From: Auriscalpium vulgare
Lineage: Eukaryota; Basidiomycota; Agaricomycetes; Russulales; Auriscalpiaceae
DNA length: 64,000 nucleotides
Direction: 5' to 3'
NCBI GenBank assembly: GCA_019915015.1
Contig: JAHBBC010000026.1
Location: forward strand, 310,001-374,000
The translations under genes and the position numbers were made by a program. Within the stretch, counting starts at the first letter, position 1. Each line of letters opens with the position of its first letter. Positions 9,424 through 20,622 of the stretch are shown one piece after another. The notes beneath the pieces were generated by a model that saw nothing but the letters and a program-made list of their open reading frames with translations, was not told the DNA's origin and did no database searches.

Positions 9424-11050
9424 ATGCGTTCCGCAACAGTCACCGCAGCGCTCAGCCTTGTCCTCGCCGTCCGTGGGGCCTCCTTCAACACGACCGCGGT
9501 TGTCGTCCCCACGGCGACGGCGACGGCGAATTCTAGTGTGCCCTTCACCTCGACGATCTCGTCGGTCGCGGTCTGCAGCACGCCCGCTACCGTGACAGCC
9601 AACTTCACCTGGACGCTGTACCCGACGGTTACCTCCAGTCCGTCTTCCAACTACTCCGTGACCGCTTCCCCGAGTCAGGTCTTTAACGTGACCGCGACCG
9701 CTTCCCCGAGCGAGGTCTTCAATGTGACCGCGACTGCGACCGCGAGTCAGGTCTTCAACGTGACCGCGACCGCATCCCCGAGCGAGGTTTTCAACGTGAC
9801 TGCGACCGCATCCCCGAGCGAGTTCTTCAACTACACTGCGACCGCTTCCCCGAGTCCGGACTTCAAGATCACCGCGACCGCTTCCCTGAGCGAGGTATTC
9901 AATGTCACCGTGACCGCTACCCCCAGCGAGGTCTTTAACGTCACCGCGACCGCTTCCTCTAGCGATGTCTTCAACATCACTGCGACCGTCTACCCGACCA
10001 CGATCTACAATGCGACCACGGTGACGCCGTCTGCCTACCCGACCGAGACTCTCAACGCGACTGCGACTGTCTACCCGACGGAGACCTTCAATGTGACCTC
10101 AACACTCTACCCAACTGTGACCCCGTCCGAGGTCTGCACTGCCAACGCCACCGTCACCATCACCCCGACCGTGACCTTCAGCGCATCGGCCACCGCCTAC
10201 CCATACCCCAGCCCGTCTGCCTACAACGCGAGCGTGGCCACTCTGGCCAGCTCGTCGGGCTTGAGAGCAACGGAGGTGCGTTCGCATTATCTCGCTCCCC
10301 ACCAGCATCTTTATGACGATGTGCAAACTGCAGTGCGCTCATTCCTCGGTGTGGTGCGTCCCTTTTCTTGTCCCCAAGCTGTAGTGTGGGCGACGTTTTG
10401 ATCGTTTTGTTGCAGCGCTATGCGAAGCGGCCTATCGGGTCCAATGCACCGCCCGTCGCGTTCCACTCGCGAGGGACTTTCAATGCGACCGCTCTGCGCC
10501 CGTCCTGTGCGCAGCAAATCGCGACGTCGACCGCCACCGGCCCAGAACCGGAGGACTGTTTGTTCCTGTGAGTCTACCGCATGCATCTTCGGCGCTCGAT
10601 TTAAAATCATACCGCCAGGAATGTGTATGCCGGTAATTCCGACGCGGACCAGACGAGCTTGAAGGCGACCGTGGTCTGGGTCCATGGAGGGTGAGTCGTC
10701 TTCCGCCGCATCCCGACGCATGACCGCGCTCTGAATTCATTAGTGCGAATTCGTCGGAGTACGATGGCCCACTGCTGGCGCAGAACAATGTCATTGCGGT
10801 GTCGGTGAACACCCGTGCGAACGCCACCGGGCTGCTCGACAAAGCGCTCGCGCTGCACTGGGTGGTGGGCACCGTGCAGCAATTTGGGGGCAACGGCACG
10901 GATGTCACGGTCATAGTGAGTGGACGGATGCGCTGTGAGATAGAAGCGACTCATGTGACTTCCGTGCGTAGGGGTGATCAGCGGGTAGCGGCTGGGTAGG
11001 AGAATCCTAGCTCTCAATTGCTTGCCGCCCACGGACGGAACCGCATCCTA
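9424..11050 (+). pseudogene. Carboxylesterase type B fragment, copy 1, with expanded N-glycosylation repeats
   Basis: The start (MRSATVTAALSLVLAVRG) is a signal peptide like that of the other esterase copies. It is followed by some 240 residues of Thr/Ser/Val-rich repeats with many N-x-T sites. Downstream come esterase exons in the same order as in the intact gene at 44.5-46.7 kb: the 20-nt exon (10334-10353), RYAKRPIG...EDCLFL, NVYAG...VVWVHGG, then NSSEYDG...QFGGNGTDVTVI. Lesions: the repeat domain is out of frame with the esterase exons near 10230-10270; the loop before the LLDK motif lacks about 16 residues; after the next intron the nucleophile elbow reads G-stop-S-A-G; and the distal half is absent. 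It cannot encode an active esterase. Confidence 0.85.
9650..9990 (+). repeat. 36-bp coding tandem repeat (NVTATASPSEVF units)
   Basis: About nine units of 12 codons, consensus NVTATASPSEVF with small changes, most containing an N-V/Y/I-T glycosylation sequon. Divergence between units falls largely at third positions. A looser Thr-Pro-Tyr-rich continuation runs to about 10230. Confidence 0.85.
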
Positions 11051-11659
11051 CTCTCGTTCCCAAACGGACATATTGTTGTTCGTTCGTCACCATCAATACC
11101 TCAAAGTAATACTGTCAAATGACGCGCGCACAAGAAGAGAGAGCTCGGGGTCGCGTGGGCTCTCAGACTGGTTGACCGCACCGTCTTTGTCTACGTTGAC
11201 AGTCAATGTCAACCGCCCACGGTACGCAGCGCCGTCTGGGAAGTCCACTACCATTTTCAAGGCTCAGTGCAGCAACTCCGCGACGTCAATAGCAAGACTG
11301 ACGTGCCAGAGATGCTGCAGCGGGACAGGGCTGCGCGCGTTTCACGAGTAAGTCTCGCTGCGTGAGCGCAGATTGACAGCTAGGTTTAGTGGGTGTTGTT
11401 CAGTACCGTAGTATCTATGTATTTCCTGGGTATTTTCTATCAACACCGGCACCGCTTTCCCAAATACTTGCACGCGCGACGAGCGGGATTCCGTGTATGC
11501 GCAGACCAGGCCTGGCATGGTTTCAAGCCAGCGCTTCTCACTGCTGCTCGACTGCCCCGCGCGCACCGCTTCTTGGAAGCGTCTTGCTCAGGCTGACAAG
11601 GATGCCAACGACGTTCTGGTTCCAATACGTGCGAGCCTACTCCACATTCCAAATAGTCT

Positions 11660-12300
11660 CCTACACAGTGCACACAAAGCCCTACATGATTGATGCGAGA
11701 ATGTTTCCATACGAGAATCTCTCGAGTTTCTTTCCGAAGCACCCATAAGTTCAGCCGGTCGCAGCGCGCGCCATGCTCGCATCCCGGACAGAAACAGACT
11801 GGCGGATACGTCAGCTTGCGCACGACAACAACCGCGCACAGGAGGCGGACGCACCGGGATGTGGACCACCGGCTGCGGGGTCCATGTGCCCGCACACAGT
11901 ATCGACTCCCAAGCGAGGAACGCGCGAGCGGCGCACACCCAGGGGGTGAGCGGGACGTTTCCCATGCGAACCCTTCGGCCCTGGGTCCTCGACAGCGCGT
12001 CAGCGACAAGCGGCATGAAGATATCAGAGGAACTGCGTACGGTGAGCGAGCAGCACGATGTCACCCGCGGGCTTACATCAGAACAGACGGCCTGCGTGGC
12101 GTTCAATGGGATAGGCGCGGTAGAGAAAAGGGCCAGGATGAGGAGCGTCGAGCGCAGGCGGACAGTGACGGGCAGGGCACATGGGGGTGCAGGGAGAAAA
12201 GCGATCTGGGACGCAGAGAGAGCGGCGCGGGTGTATATGGGGCGCGCTGTTGGGCTTGAGGGCGAGTGCCAAATAGCGGGGGTGACGCGACGGTGCACGT
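11660..12300 (-). pseudogene. Eroded minus-strand gene with TATA promoter block, copy P1
   Basis: This is one of five dispersed copies (also near 15.9, 29.9, 41.2 and 42.0 kb) of a block that reads on the minus strand as CGCTATTTGGC, then AGCCAAACACCGCGC with a TATA element (here about 12231-12240), then a GCTTTTCTCCCCGCAC leader with a nearby ATG. A short reading frame with a hydrophobic core (TLLILALFS) follows, and further downstream are a TQGR-type stretch and a conserved patch DSRINH near 11690-11705. Frames are broken between these pieces. The conserved order suggests the promoter and first exons of a former secreted or membrane protein gene. I do not recognise the family. Confidence 0.4.
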
Positions 12301-13490
12301 GGCTACGGCGAGTTCGCGCGCGCGGACGCCGGGCTGCTTCCTCCGCGCGATCATCAGTTCGTGCGGGCTCCTTGCTCTGTGTTCTCTGCCTACCTCCTTC
12401 TCTTTGCGTCCCAAGATCTCAAAGTTCGACACTTTGCGCTGCTGAGGCTTGTACGCCGCGGAAGACGTGCTTGGACTGCCCTTTTTAGTGGATCTGAGCT
12501 GGCTCGATGGTGGTGCGCAATCATCCTGTTTTCCCTCTCGGAATCGCTTACTTACAGACTCTCTGCAGCCGTAGCACGCTAGATTGACCTGCACCAAACG
12601 ATGCTGAAGCATACGTGACGCGTGACGTGTGGCCTTGCGTAGCCGATCCTGAGTCAGTCATTCTGCTGTTCCCTCCCTCATCCAACATACCTCTTCGATT
12701 CATCGACTGACAAGCTCTTCTGCACGGGCAGCACTTGGGCGTGGTTGAGCAGTGGCACGGTGTTCGCTTTCGGCGTGGGCAGGCGTCGACGCGTCATCGG
12801 TTCGACTTCGCCGGCTCGCACCTGGACCTCCTCGCAGGAACAACCTCCACACGCATATGGCCACTCTTTTGATAGCCTCAATCAGGGAGGCCTCCGACGC
12901 TGGTGGGCAGAACGAGGACAGTACCACAGATAAGCACATTATACGCGCATAGTCACGGCCTTCCCACTTCATTCATTCACGCGCTGGCACATTCGGGCAC
13001 CGCTTGCAGCACAGAGTATCCAGAGCCCACGCCGCCGCTCCCTGCGCGTGCTCGACGAGCACATACAATAGAGGGTTCTCATGACCCGTTAAATTGCGTA
13101 CGATAAGACACCAGTCCAAGCAACAGGACACCCGACAGCAGACGGAGGATGGGCGACGGATCTTGTGTGTGAGCTGGGTGCAGGAGGTCGCCAGACCGCG
13201 GTACGCGATGCGTATATATGCGCTGTCTTCCCATCGCTCACTGTGCCTGCTTTCTCCAGTCACGCCTACGAAACCTCGTCCCAGTAAATCCCCTGTTTCA
13301 ATCGCAGCACGCCTTCCCCGACACATTCCGGCCTTGCGCAAACCCGTCCTCCGTCCGCGTCCTTCATCCTCTGTCCGACTCCCCCTGGCACCGCACAGTC
13401 GAGTCGTCGATCATCCATTGCCGCGCCACGCCACGACGCATCCCCATCCGTCCGTCCGTCCAGCCTCTCCGCCTCTCAGCCATGCAGTTT
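12301..13490. other. Intergenic, no supported gene
   Basis: Only short overlapping frames in GC-rich sequence. A motif of the form GTCGACGCGTCATCGG followed by GGTTCGACT (about 12784) recurs near 20786, 30437, 39600 and 43173, so part of this is dispersed duplicated sequence. Confidence 0.5.
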
Positions 13491-13555
13491 CAATTCGCAG
13501 TCGGCGGTCGACGGCCCGTCGCTCCTGCAGAATGGTGTCATCGTCATCGTCTTCG
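13491..13555 (+). pseudogene. Micro-remnant of an esterase exon
   Basis: The stretch VDGPSLLQNGVIVIV, preceded by a TTCGCAG acceptor, matches the start of the esterase exon with FDGTSLLQNGVIAVAV in copy 2. Nothing else of the gene is recognisable on either side. Confidence 0.6.
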
Positions 13556-15156
13556 GCCTGCCAGCTCTGCAGTCTTCAAACGAAACACTCACCTTGAGCG
13601 ACGCCGACGGTGGCGGATTGGCAACGGCTCCGAGTCAGGCTGCGATGCAGAGTATGTGCTATATCTCCCCCGCGTGTATTATGACCTATTCGTATTCCAG
13701 GAGAGGCCGTGGGTCATCCGCCCGCGTGTTTCTATCCCGGGAAGGAGCGCGGAGGCGCGACAATCGCCGGCTCCGGTGCGCCACATAGCGTCTACTCGGC
13801 CTGCCCATGCTCCCATCGCACACTAAGAGCCCAGCGCCCAATGCCGCGTCCCCGCTCGTCTCGGCGTCCCAAATATCCGATACTGTGTTGTCTACCGGAG
13901 CCAGCACAACATCGGGCGGACACGATCGTTGGTCTGGGACTGGAGATACGCGCGCGGGCAGGTCAGAGCCACGCCGCAGCGTTGTCAAGGAAACATCAAA
14001 GGCGCGCCGTATATCCCTCTTTCTATCTTTTTCCCCTGCTGACGGAGTTTAGGACAGCGTAAATACACGACGTCGGGCTACAAATTATATGCGCAATGCA
14101 ACGCCACCTTAGCGGTCTATCAAGTCCTTGTGCCAGCACGGACTACTATCTCCGCATCGGCAGCAAAGCGTACGTCAAGCGCGCATCTCCACCGGGCTCT
14201 CGACGCGCGCGCATCTCACATCCCGACACCAGCGCGATTTCCGTCAACGCACCGGACGCGGTGCATTGCTGTGATATGGCCAGGTCGAGACAGCATCCGC
14301 GACCGGAAGACATACCCAGCCAGTGCATCCATGTACAGTGAACTCCACCGCGCGCGCGACATCGAATATAATATCGTTTGCATGGCTGTATGCGCAGAGA
14401 GATGCTCGCTCCCGTTGTTCTCGAGGTTCTGTTTGTGTTATATGGCATCTGAGTTCCCGTGGGCCCCGCTTCAAGTTCGCAGCGCTCCGGTACGGGAATA
14501 TCGTGTTTGCGAGCGGTGGAATGTAGCCTGCGCCGCATGCGGTTACCAGCTACACCAGCGCATATGGAAAGAAGGTTCGGATGCGAAAGATCATTCGATC
14601 ATCTTGCGAGGCGTGGTGGTGCCAGCATGCGTACAGTCGATTCATTTTGATTCAGCACTGCGTGAGTCTGTGCGCGCATTGCAAGATATACACGTACAGC
14701 GAACTAGACACGCGCGTAATTATGATTGATTCGAGAATCCTCCACAAACTACGCGATCAAATCCAAGCGGCCCCTCCGCAGACGCGCCTTTATCGAAGAA
14801 TTTCTACGGCAAGCACTCTGAAGACACCACATAAGCATGACACCAGCGCACAGACGGCGGACGCACCAGGGTAGCGACGGCTGACGTCTTCTCTGAGACC
14901 CGGTCATGAGCTGCGCGCATACAGTCAGCCTGGTTACCGCTTCCGCGGGGAAGGGAAGCGAGCTGCACGCACCGCAGCTACGAGCCATGCCTCCCATGGC
15001 TTCCGCTCGGGCCTGCATCGCAATCAAAAGCGATCAGCATGTCAGTTACTCAGCCTGGGAGCACGACATTTGCATGCCACATACCATGACATGCGGCGCA
15101 TTCTTACCCGTGGCGTCGTATCATGGAGGATGTAACGGGCTAGAAGAGAACGCATA
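13556..15156. other. Duplicated intergenic sequence, no supported gene
   Basis: Positions 13635-13690 resemble 20065-20110 (CGATGCAGAGTATGTGCT versus CAATGCAGAGTACGTGAC and the following bases), which marks a duplicated block. The DSRINH-type patch of the P-family remnant appears again near 14724-14740. No continuous gene. Confidence 0.45.
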
Positions 15157-15303
15157 TACTGTACTTTTTCGACCATAAGTTCGTCACGTGTCCCCTTGGC
15201 CCCCGTCGTGAACTTCGGGCTCCTCGGGTCACGCACGCACGCAGTAGGAAGAACTTAAATACGTGACATATTGTACAGACTATGTAGAGTGTATGAATCG
15301 CTT

Positions 15304-15603
15304 CTAATGAGCCCCGTACGCTTCGTACCGTGCGTTTGCAGCATCCTTGAGTGCCTTGACAATGAAAGGGGAGGGAATTGGGATTTCCATGAGTGGGAGT
15401 AGCCCCGATGAAGGATGAGTGTGACAGAAGACATGACTGCTCTCTGCAGAGACGAGATCAACAGTGGGAAGTGTCAAGCCAAGAAATTCAGTGATAGGCA
15501 TCTCGGCGTCGGGAATGAGACGCACATAGCGCTTCGGGGCTTTGAAGCTCGACAAGATGTCTTCAAACTCATGAAGAGGAGAAGGAGAGCCTGAGAGAGA
15601 CAT
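15304..15603 (-). CDS. Small hypothetical protein (99 aa) inside the inverted-repeat element
   Basis: A single-exon frame starts at the ATG at 15603 (MSLSGSPSPLHEFEDI) and stops at 15304. A TATA element lies 55-62 bp upstream of the ATG. The composition is protein-like, with charged, hydrophobic and proline-containing segments in alternation, no low complexity, no signal peptide and no membrane segment. I do not recognise a family. Because the ORF lies wholly between the terminal repeats, it is a candidate passenger gene of the element. It could also be a fragment of a larger captured gene. Existence as a real gene is moderately likely; function is unknown. Confidence 0.45.
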   Translation of the reverse strand: MSLSGSPSPLHEFEDILSSFKAPKRYVRLIPDAEMPITEFLGLTLPTVDLVSAESSHVFCHTHPSSGLLPLMEIPIPSPFIVKALKDAANARYEAYGAH

Positions 15604-15657
15604 CGGAGACAGTGAAAGTGACGGAAAGTCGAGCTATAGCAGCGGAAAAGATCATGT

Positions 15658-15665
15658 CTTATAAG
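15658..15665 (-). promoter_or_regulatory. TATA box of the 99-aa ORF
   Basis: CTTATAAG on the minus strand, 55-62 bp before the ATG at 15603, the usual distance for a fungal TATA promoter with a short leader. Confidence 0.4.
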
Positions 15666-15886
15666 AGTACAGAGAACAATGCAGATAGAAACGACGACCA
15701 TGGTTGTTGACAGCCATGGTCGATTGTTGCAGCACGGCCAAGGCTGCACGCGCCGGCCATGGCTACACGCGCTCGGAACTCCGGTCACGCGTCCGAACCC
15801 AATTGGAACCGTGACCCCGGCGAACTTCCAGATTGGTCACGGGTCACGCAAAATTCATTTGAACTTATGGTCGAAAAAGTACAGTA

Positions 15887-16100
15887 GCTAGGGGAGTAAA
15901 GGACCAGGATGAGGACACGGAGCGCAGCGCACAGGCTGATAGTGACGACTTGCACGGGAACATGGTGGTGCGGGGAGAAAAGCGATTGAGGGTGCCGGGC
16001 GTGCTGGCCAGCCTTATATGCGGCGCGGTGTTTGGATTGAGGACAGCGGCCAAATACCGCGAGACGTGTCGGTCCACGTGACTGTCAAACTCGGCACTCG
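15887..16100 (-). pseudogene. TATA promoter block and first-exon remnant, copy P2
   Basis: Same conserved order as P1: GGTATTTGGC-type box, AATCCAAACACCGCGC, TATA at 16013-16018, GCTTTTCTCCCCGCACCACC directly before an ATG at 15963. The frame after the ATG runs only about 30 codons and enters the inverted-repeat element. Confidence 0.4.
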
Positions 16101-16609
16101 GGGGCCGGGCTTCCTCCGTAACACCCTCATCAGCTCCTTGCTCTTAAACTTGTGTCAATTCGTTCTCCGGGCGCTGTCATTCTTCCTCTGGCAATGTAGC
16201 TCTGCGCAGAAGGAACTCGCTGGCATGGAAGACGGGCGATGGATGCTTGGAGCGCGGTGCTCAAGAACAACGGTGCGAGATGCCCTTCTGCTCTCATTGA
16301 CGTGCTCACTGACATTCACATTTTTGGTACAGCGCGGACTATAACCGATGCTCTTCTGAGGAGTAGAGCGACCTGCGGGGCCGTGTTGGGGGCCTGCGGA
16401 ATGCGTTGGCATCACAGTGTCAGTTCGACTTTTCTCGGCAGCGCGGGCTCTTCCTCCGCTGTTTGACTCTTTTGCATAGACTTCACAACTGGAGCGCGAC
16501 ATGTCTCGAAAGAGAAGGCGCATTGTACTCTCAAAAGAAGCTGGCTTTCAGGCGAGAACGGGCGGGTTGTACGGGAGGCCATGAGTCTCAGGTGCGCTGC
16601 ATACATGCT
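16101..16609. other. Intergenic, no supported gene
   Basis: Nothing convincing. Sequence homologous to the F-box family ends at about 16610, so the 3' end of that copy has been replaced by unrelated sequence here. Confidence 0.5.
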
Positions 16610-17584
16610 AGTGCGCAAATCCCCCAGGTCCGCCTGGGACAGCTTGCGTGTCGCCGTGACCATACGCAAGATCGACAGCGCCTGCAGTGCGCCAAGGACG
16701 TACCGGATGGACACATTCCAGTCGTCCCTTGTGGCCGCATGGTAGCCAACATGGAGGAAAGTCGGCGGGAGCACCACAAGCACAACGGGACGTGCTGCAA
16801 ACACAAGCGTCTCCAGTCGCACGCAACGGTCGATGATGACCTGCGAGGGCAGCGCATTGTCGAGGACAAGAGACGTGAGATTTTCGAGCACGTTCGTTCT
16901 GTTGAATGCATCCAACTCGAGAGGATTGTTCTAGTCTAACCTAGACACCTCAAGCTCGCGCAGCGCAGACGTGTCGGACGCCTCCAGTAACCATTTTGCA
17001 GATATGGCGGATCTCCAGTTTAGCGCGGCGCTTCGTGGTGTCTTCAACGGTACAGGAGGTTTGGTGAAGTCGGACGGTGCTGCCAAACGAACGTATACCT
17101 CGAGGGACTGTAGGTCGGGCCAGAGACAGACGAATAGCGCAATGTGTTCGGGTGTATTGCCAATTTTCAGGTGCTTGAGCCGCAGTTCCATCCCACACAT
17201 ATGCTCGACTAGAGTAGATATGTCGGATGGATCGCAGACTGTGAGAAGAGAGAGGGCATCCAGATTTGGACACAGCGCGAGCAGGGCAAAGGCGCCGTCG
17301 GTCATGGTGGCCGTCGGCCTGAATAGCACAATCTCCCAGGAGCGCACGTACGTCCTGAGAGTTTTATTTTGTCCGAGTGTGTCAGGGAGCGAGGCGGGCA
17401 ACGGGTGTACGCGTGACTTGGAGTCGATGCTGCGGAATAGAAGCCGCTGGGCGGGAGCCGTCCACCCCTTGCAAACAAGGGAGCATGCGCGGAGCGTCTT
17501 GTAGTCGATTGATATGCGGTGCTGTGAGTTCCGGTAGACCAATTCGATGATCTCGATGTAGATGTCGTATGGGATGGCAAACAT
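16610..17584 (-). pseudogene. F-box-like protein gene, copy A (nonsense mutation, 3' end lost)
   Basis: It starts at the ATG at 17584 (MFAIPYDIYIEIIELVYR). An N-terminal F-box-like segment continues as TLRACSLVCKGWTAPAQRLLFRSI, and LRR-like repeats follow (SLEVYV, ELEVSRLD, NLTSLVLD). It aligns throughout with the intact copies at 24.4 and 61.6 kb. At 16931-16933 a TAG interrupts the frame. The copy at 24.4 kb has Trp at the same place (VRWDDPL versus D-stop-NNPL), so a TGG to TAG change is the simplest explanation. The frame resumes and homology continues to about 16610, then stops. The last 45 residues and the small terminal exon are missing. Confidence 0.85.
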
Positions 17585-20423
17585 GCTGCGCTGGGGAGGC
17601 TCAGTTTTGACTATGAACAAATCAGATGGCACAGGAGACGTACTTTCGTCGTGGAACTGGTGGCAATGCCTGCGTACAGAACTTGGATGTACAGCCGGAC
17701 GGCGGGTGAGACAGTTGGACAGAACTCGATGTCGATGTATGTCGTAGCAGATCCTAGGTGGCAAGAGACAGGCGCCGATAGTGAACCCTAACCTAAGCAA
17801 ACTTCGTCACAGCTCAAGCTCACTGCCAGCAGCTCAGCCTCTCTTTGATCCAGCCTACTTCGTGCAGCTGGACTACAACGACGGCTCTATTCTATCTGTA
17901 GTACTCTATCCAGTGGTTTGGGCGGGCGCTTGTAAGGAGAACGGACAGACAGCCGGTGCGTCGTATACTGATCTTCCGTTCAACAATCCTCACCAAGCCA
18001 TAGATTGCATGCTCAAAAATATCGCGCTCATTGATGCTCTTTTTCTGCCCCATGCAGGCCTCGCAAGCTCGTATGACTATCGTAGTTATACGCGCAACAT
18101 TCTCGGCTTCAAATTGCATCCCACCACCGTCATACGCCCGTCAAATATCATCTTAGACCCTCTGCAGTCCCGCAATACCCCCATCTCCAATGGGAACTCG
18201 CGTTTTTGCGCCACATTATTACTAAATAGACTCACCGTAGTCCAAGACCGGCCCGTTTTATACCCCCCGCGGTACGTTGTTGGCACCAGTGTCATACAAG
18301 CTCGCGCTCATGCATCCGCCTGATGATCGTATATTGCAGCATTCTGACTCCTATTGCAGCTCGACAACCTTTGCGCAAGTCGGTTCACTGCAATCTGCGC
18401 CACCTATACATCAGCAAAAGCCTCCCTTCTGAATTCACATGAATTTCCGTGAGTTCATGTGAATTCACAAATTCACGAATTAGTTAAGTCCCACGCTCCT
18501 TACTCGTATGCTAATGATAAATTATCGAACATTCACGGACCACACTGCCTGTTGTCACGCTCGTAACCGATACAAAATTCTGGATAATTTCTTCTTAGCC
18601 TCATGAGATTTTCTCAATGGTGGAGCAAATAAGATATATTCATTTTTACTACTACAGTATGTATAGTACACTGTCGCACGACGAATGAAAGCCAGAACAG
18701 GAACCCACTGGCTGGGCGTAGATATTGCGCGGGAAGTCGGGCGCTCCAGTGTGCAGAGTTGGTGACGTAGCCAAAGCGGAAAGCGAGTGCGAGCGAGCAG
18801 ATGTGAGGCCACAGGAGCGCCAGAGAGGAGATGCGGGCGGGCCGAGATGACGGCAACGAGCGCCGCCGTCTGCGCTTGTTTCAGCTCGTTGACAGCGCCC
18901 GCGGGCCAAGTATACAGCAGAGCCTCCTACGATACACCCTGCGCGGAGGAGATGCACAGAGACGCTCGCGATGGATACGGTGATGCAACTGGAAAGCACG
19001 GCGGATGTCAGCGGCTACAGAGCGCAAGGGTGTGTGACGAGTGCGGTGGAGAGCATCAGGATCAAACAAGCACAGCAAAGCGGTGCGTACACGTCATAGT
19101 CTGCGGTGGTAGGACACATCGGAGCGGTGGCATGTGAGGGAATCTGCCCTCGTCGGACCGAGCACGCGCCGCCATGCGCACTGCGTATGCTTAGGACTCG
19201 GAAGAGCGCTTCAACAAAGCCCTCTCGTGCTCGTTGTACCAGGTTGCCCTTTCACGCCCAGCGACAGAGGGTGTTCTCGAAAAACTGTCGGAAATGGACT
19301 CAGAGGGGGCTGTGAACGCGGGACATCGCACTGGAGGGGCTCACCTGGACCCAGAGTCCATGCATCAAGCCCAGTAGACCAAGAGTGTCTCTGTATTCCG
19401 CCACGTCGTCGCCGTTCTTGCTCGAAAGACTTCAACTGAAAGTTATTGTTGTGGCAGAGGCAGACAGAGAAGTAAGGGGCTTGAGGAGCGTGCTGCGTGC
19501 GCGAGGGGTACAGGTTGTTGCCGCAGACTTGGAGGAGTTGTAGGCGACAGCGAACGGGACGAACGGAGGAAAGGCACCAAGTCGAAATTCAACATGCGGT
19601 CACGAGATCGTTTAGGGCCGGCATCAATCAGTCTTGGCACTTCGTAAGGAGCGTCCTGCACTAATGATCTTGTCGACTTAATGCACGAAACTTTCTAGGA
19701 TATATACAATGATTGTCTTAAGCCCGTGGAGAAGTTTTCAGATACGACGGATCGTTGTGAGCTTGTATTGGCTATGTAACAGTATGTTCTCTGTCTATGT
19801 CACCTTTGTCACGTATGTGACTGTCGACGGTATCTCGGTTATTCTGCATTATCTGTCTTCACAGCCGCCGGATAAATTAGTGTGAACCTCACAGTGGCTC
19901 ACACCCGCTTAACGCGGGAGGCTTTTCCTGATGTATCGACGCTCGCCTCGAGGGGGAAGCCTCTTTTGTTTGCCGCCACCGTGGCCAGCTCCGCGGTATG
20001 AAAGTGCTGATCCTGTACGACGCCTGCGATCCCCGGGAGCATGGTGGCCGCTTCTCAACGACTGCAATGCAGAGTACGTGACATATCACCCCCACATGTA
20101 TTCTGACCTAGAGACAAACATACGAGAGAGGTCGGTCACGGTATCGGCCTGGTGTATGTGGGCGCGCCGAGCGGAGAGCGGGGTAATGCCCGTCATCGGA
20201 GGCCAGGTGTAAATCATGAGTTTTTCTAAGAGAAAATGGGGCAGATAGCGCACCATCGTAATTTAGATAGCGGAACAGAGCCGGCCGACGTGGCAGAGGG
20301 GTGCGAGGGAAGATAGGCGCCACTTGTGATCGAGAGGTTGCGATGTTGAATAGAAAATGTTGCATTTTATGAGTCTATACGTGTCTTGATAGTGAGAGGA
20401 GACCCAGAGTTCCGCATTCTGAC
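17585..20423. other. Intergenic with duplicated F-box upstream block; no supported gene
   Basis: The block 17786-17960 (CCCTAACCTAAG,... TGTAAGGAGAACG) matches 62881-63030, upstream of the F-box copy at 61.6 kb, so the flank was duplicated with the gene. An inverted repeat lies at 18431-18466. Positions 19990-20110 resemble 13610-13690. The remainder has only short frames. Confidence 0.55.
18431..18466. repeat. 13-bp perfect inverted repeat (hairpin)
   Basis: GAATTCACATGAA and its complement are separated by 10 bp, in AT-rich sequence that contains further ATTCAC motifs. It could be the end of a decayed miniature element or a transcript hairpin. Confidence 0.7.
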
Positions 20424-20622
20424 CTAAATCCAGTCTATGTTCTGCATGCACTGTGATAGACGTCAGGATATGGGATTGAAGATGTGATAGTCAGATAGAA
20501 CGTACCCGAAACATGCGGTAATCACTCGACACCACGAAGTCCACACAAATCCCTTTACACCCGTGCGTCAAGTCCGCCAGGTCCGTCGGTGACATCCCCC
20601 GCGTCGCTGTCACAGCGATCAT
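20424..20622 (-). CDS. Mini F-box-family gene (47 aa) made by internal deletion
   Basis: The ATG at 20622 begins MIA, as in the intact copy at 24.4 kb (MIALPFD). The next residues, VTATRGMSPTDLADLT, belong near the C terminus of the family (compare VSATQVLSAKALADLT). The central 280 or so codons are deleted in frame. Exon 1 (20622-20506) ends at a GTACGT donor. A CCTGAC branch and CACAG acceptor follow, and exon 2 (20450-20424) encodes CMQNIDWI and a stop, as in the other copies. The upstream region (20640-20830) matches the upstream region of the 24.4-kb gene. The F-box itself is gone. It may be transcribed, but is most simply a deletion derivative. Confidence 0.6.

Larger units (their letters stand above)
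15157..15886. mobile_element. TA-flanked inverted-repeat element with a 99-codon ORF
   Basis: A perfect 26-bp inverted repeat bounds the element (15157-15182 and 15861-15886; it reads TA then CTGTACTTTTTCGACC and onward). If the outermost TA on each side is the target duplication, the element is 726 bp with 24-bp terminal repeats, the Tc1/mariner type of target. No transposase is present, so it would be non-autonomous. It carries one complete ORF with its own TATA box. It lies beside promoter remnant P2 and probably interrupted that remnant. Confidence 0.75.

Noticed and set aside
10480..12009. Several minus-strand frames of 130-190 codons
   Set aside because: They overlap esterase exons or P1 remnants on the opposite strand and show no protein-family signal.
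16971..17504. Long frames opposite the F-box genes (similar ones at 24.7, 32.9 and 62.1 kb)
   Set aside because: Antisense to well-supported F-box coding sequence. Their openness follows from the codon bias of the sense frame.
17786..17797. CCCTAACCTAAG as a telomeric repeat (also at 62881)
   Set aside because: Only one and a half units in each place, and both belong to a longer duplicated block upstream of F-box genes.
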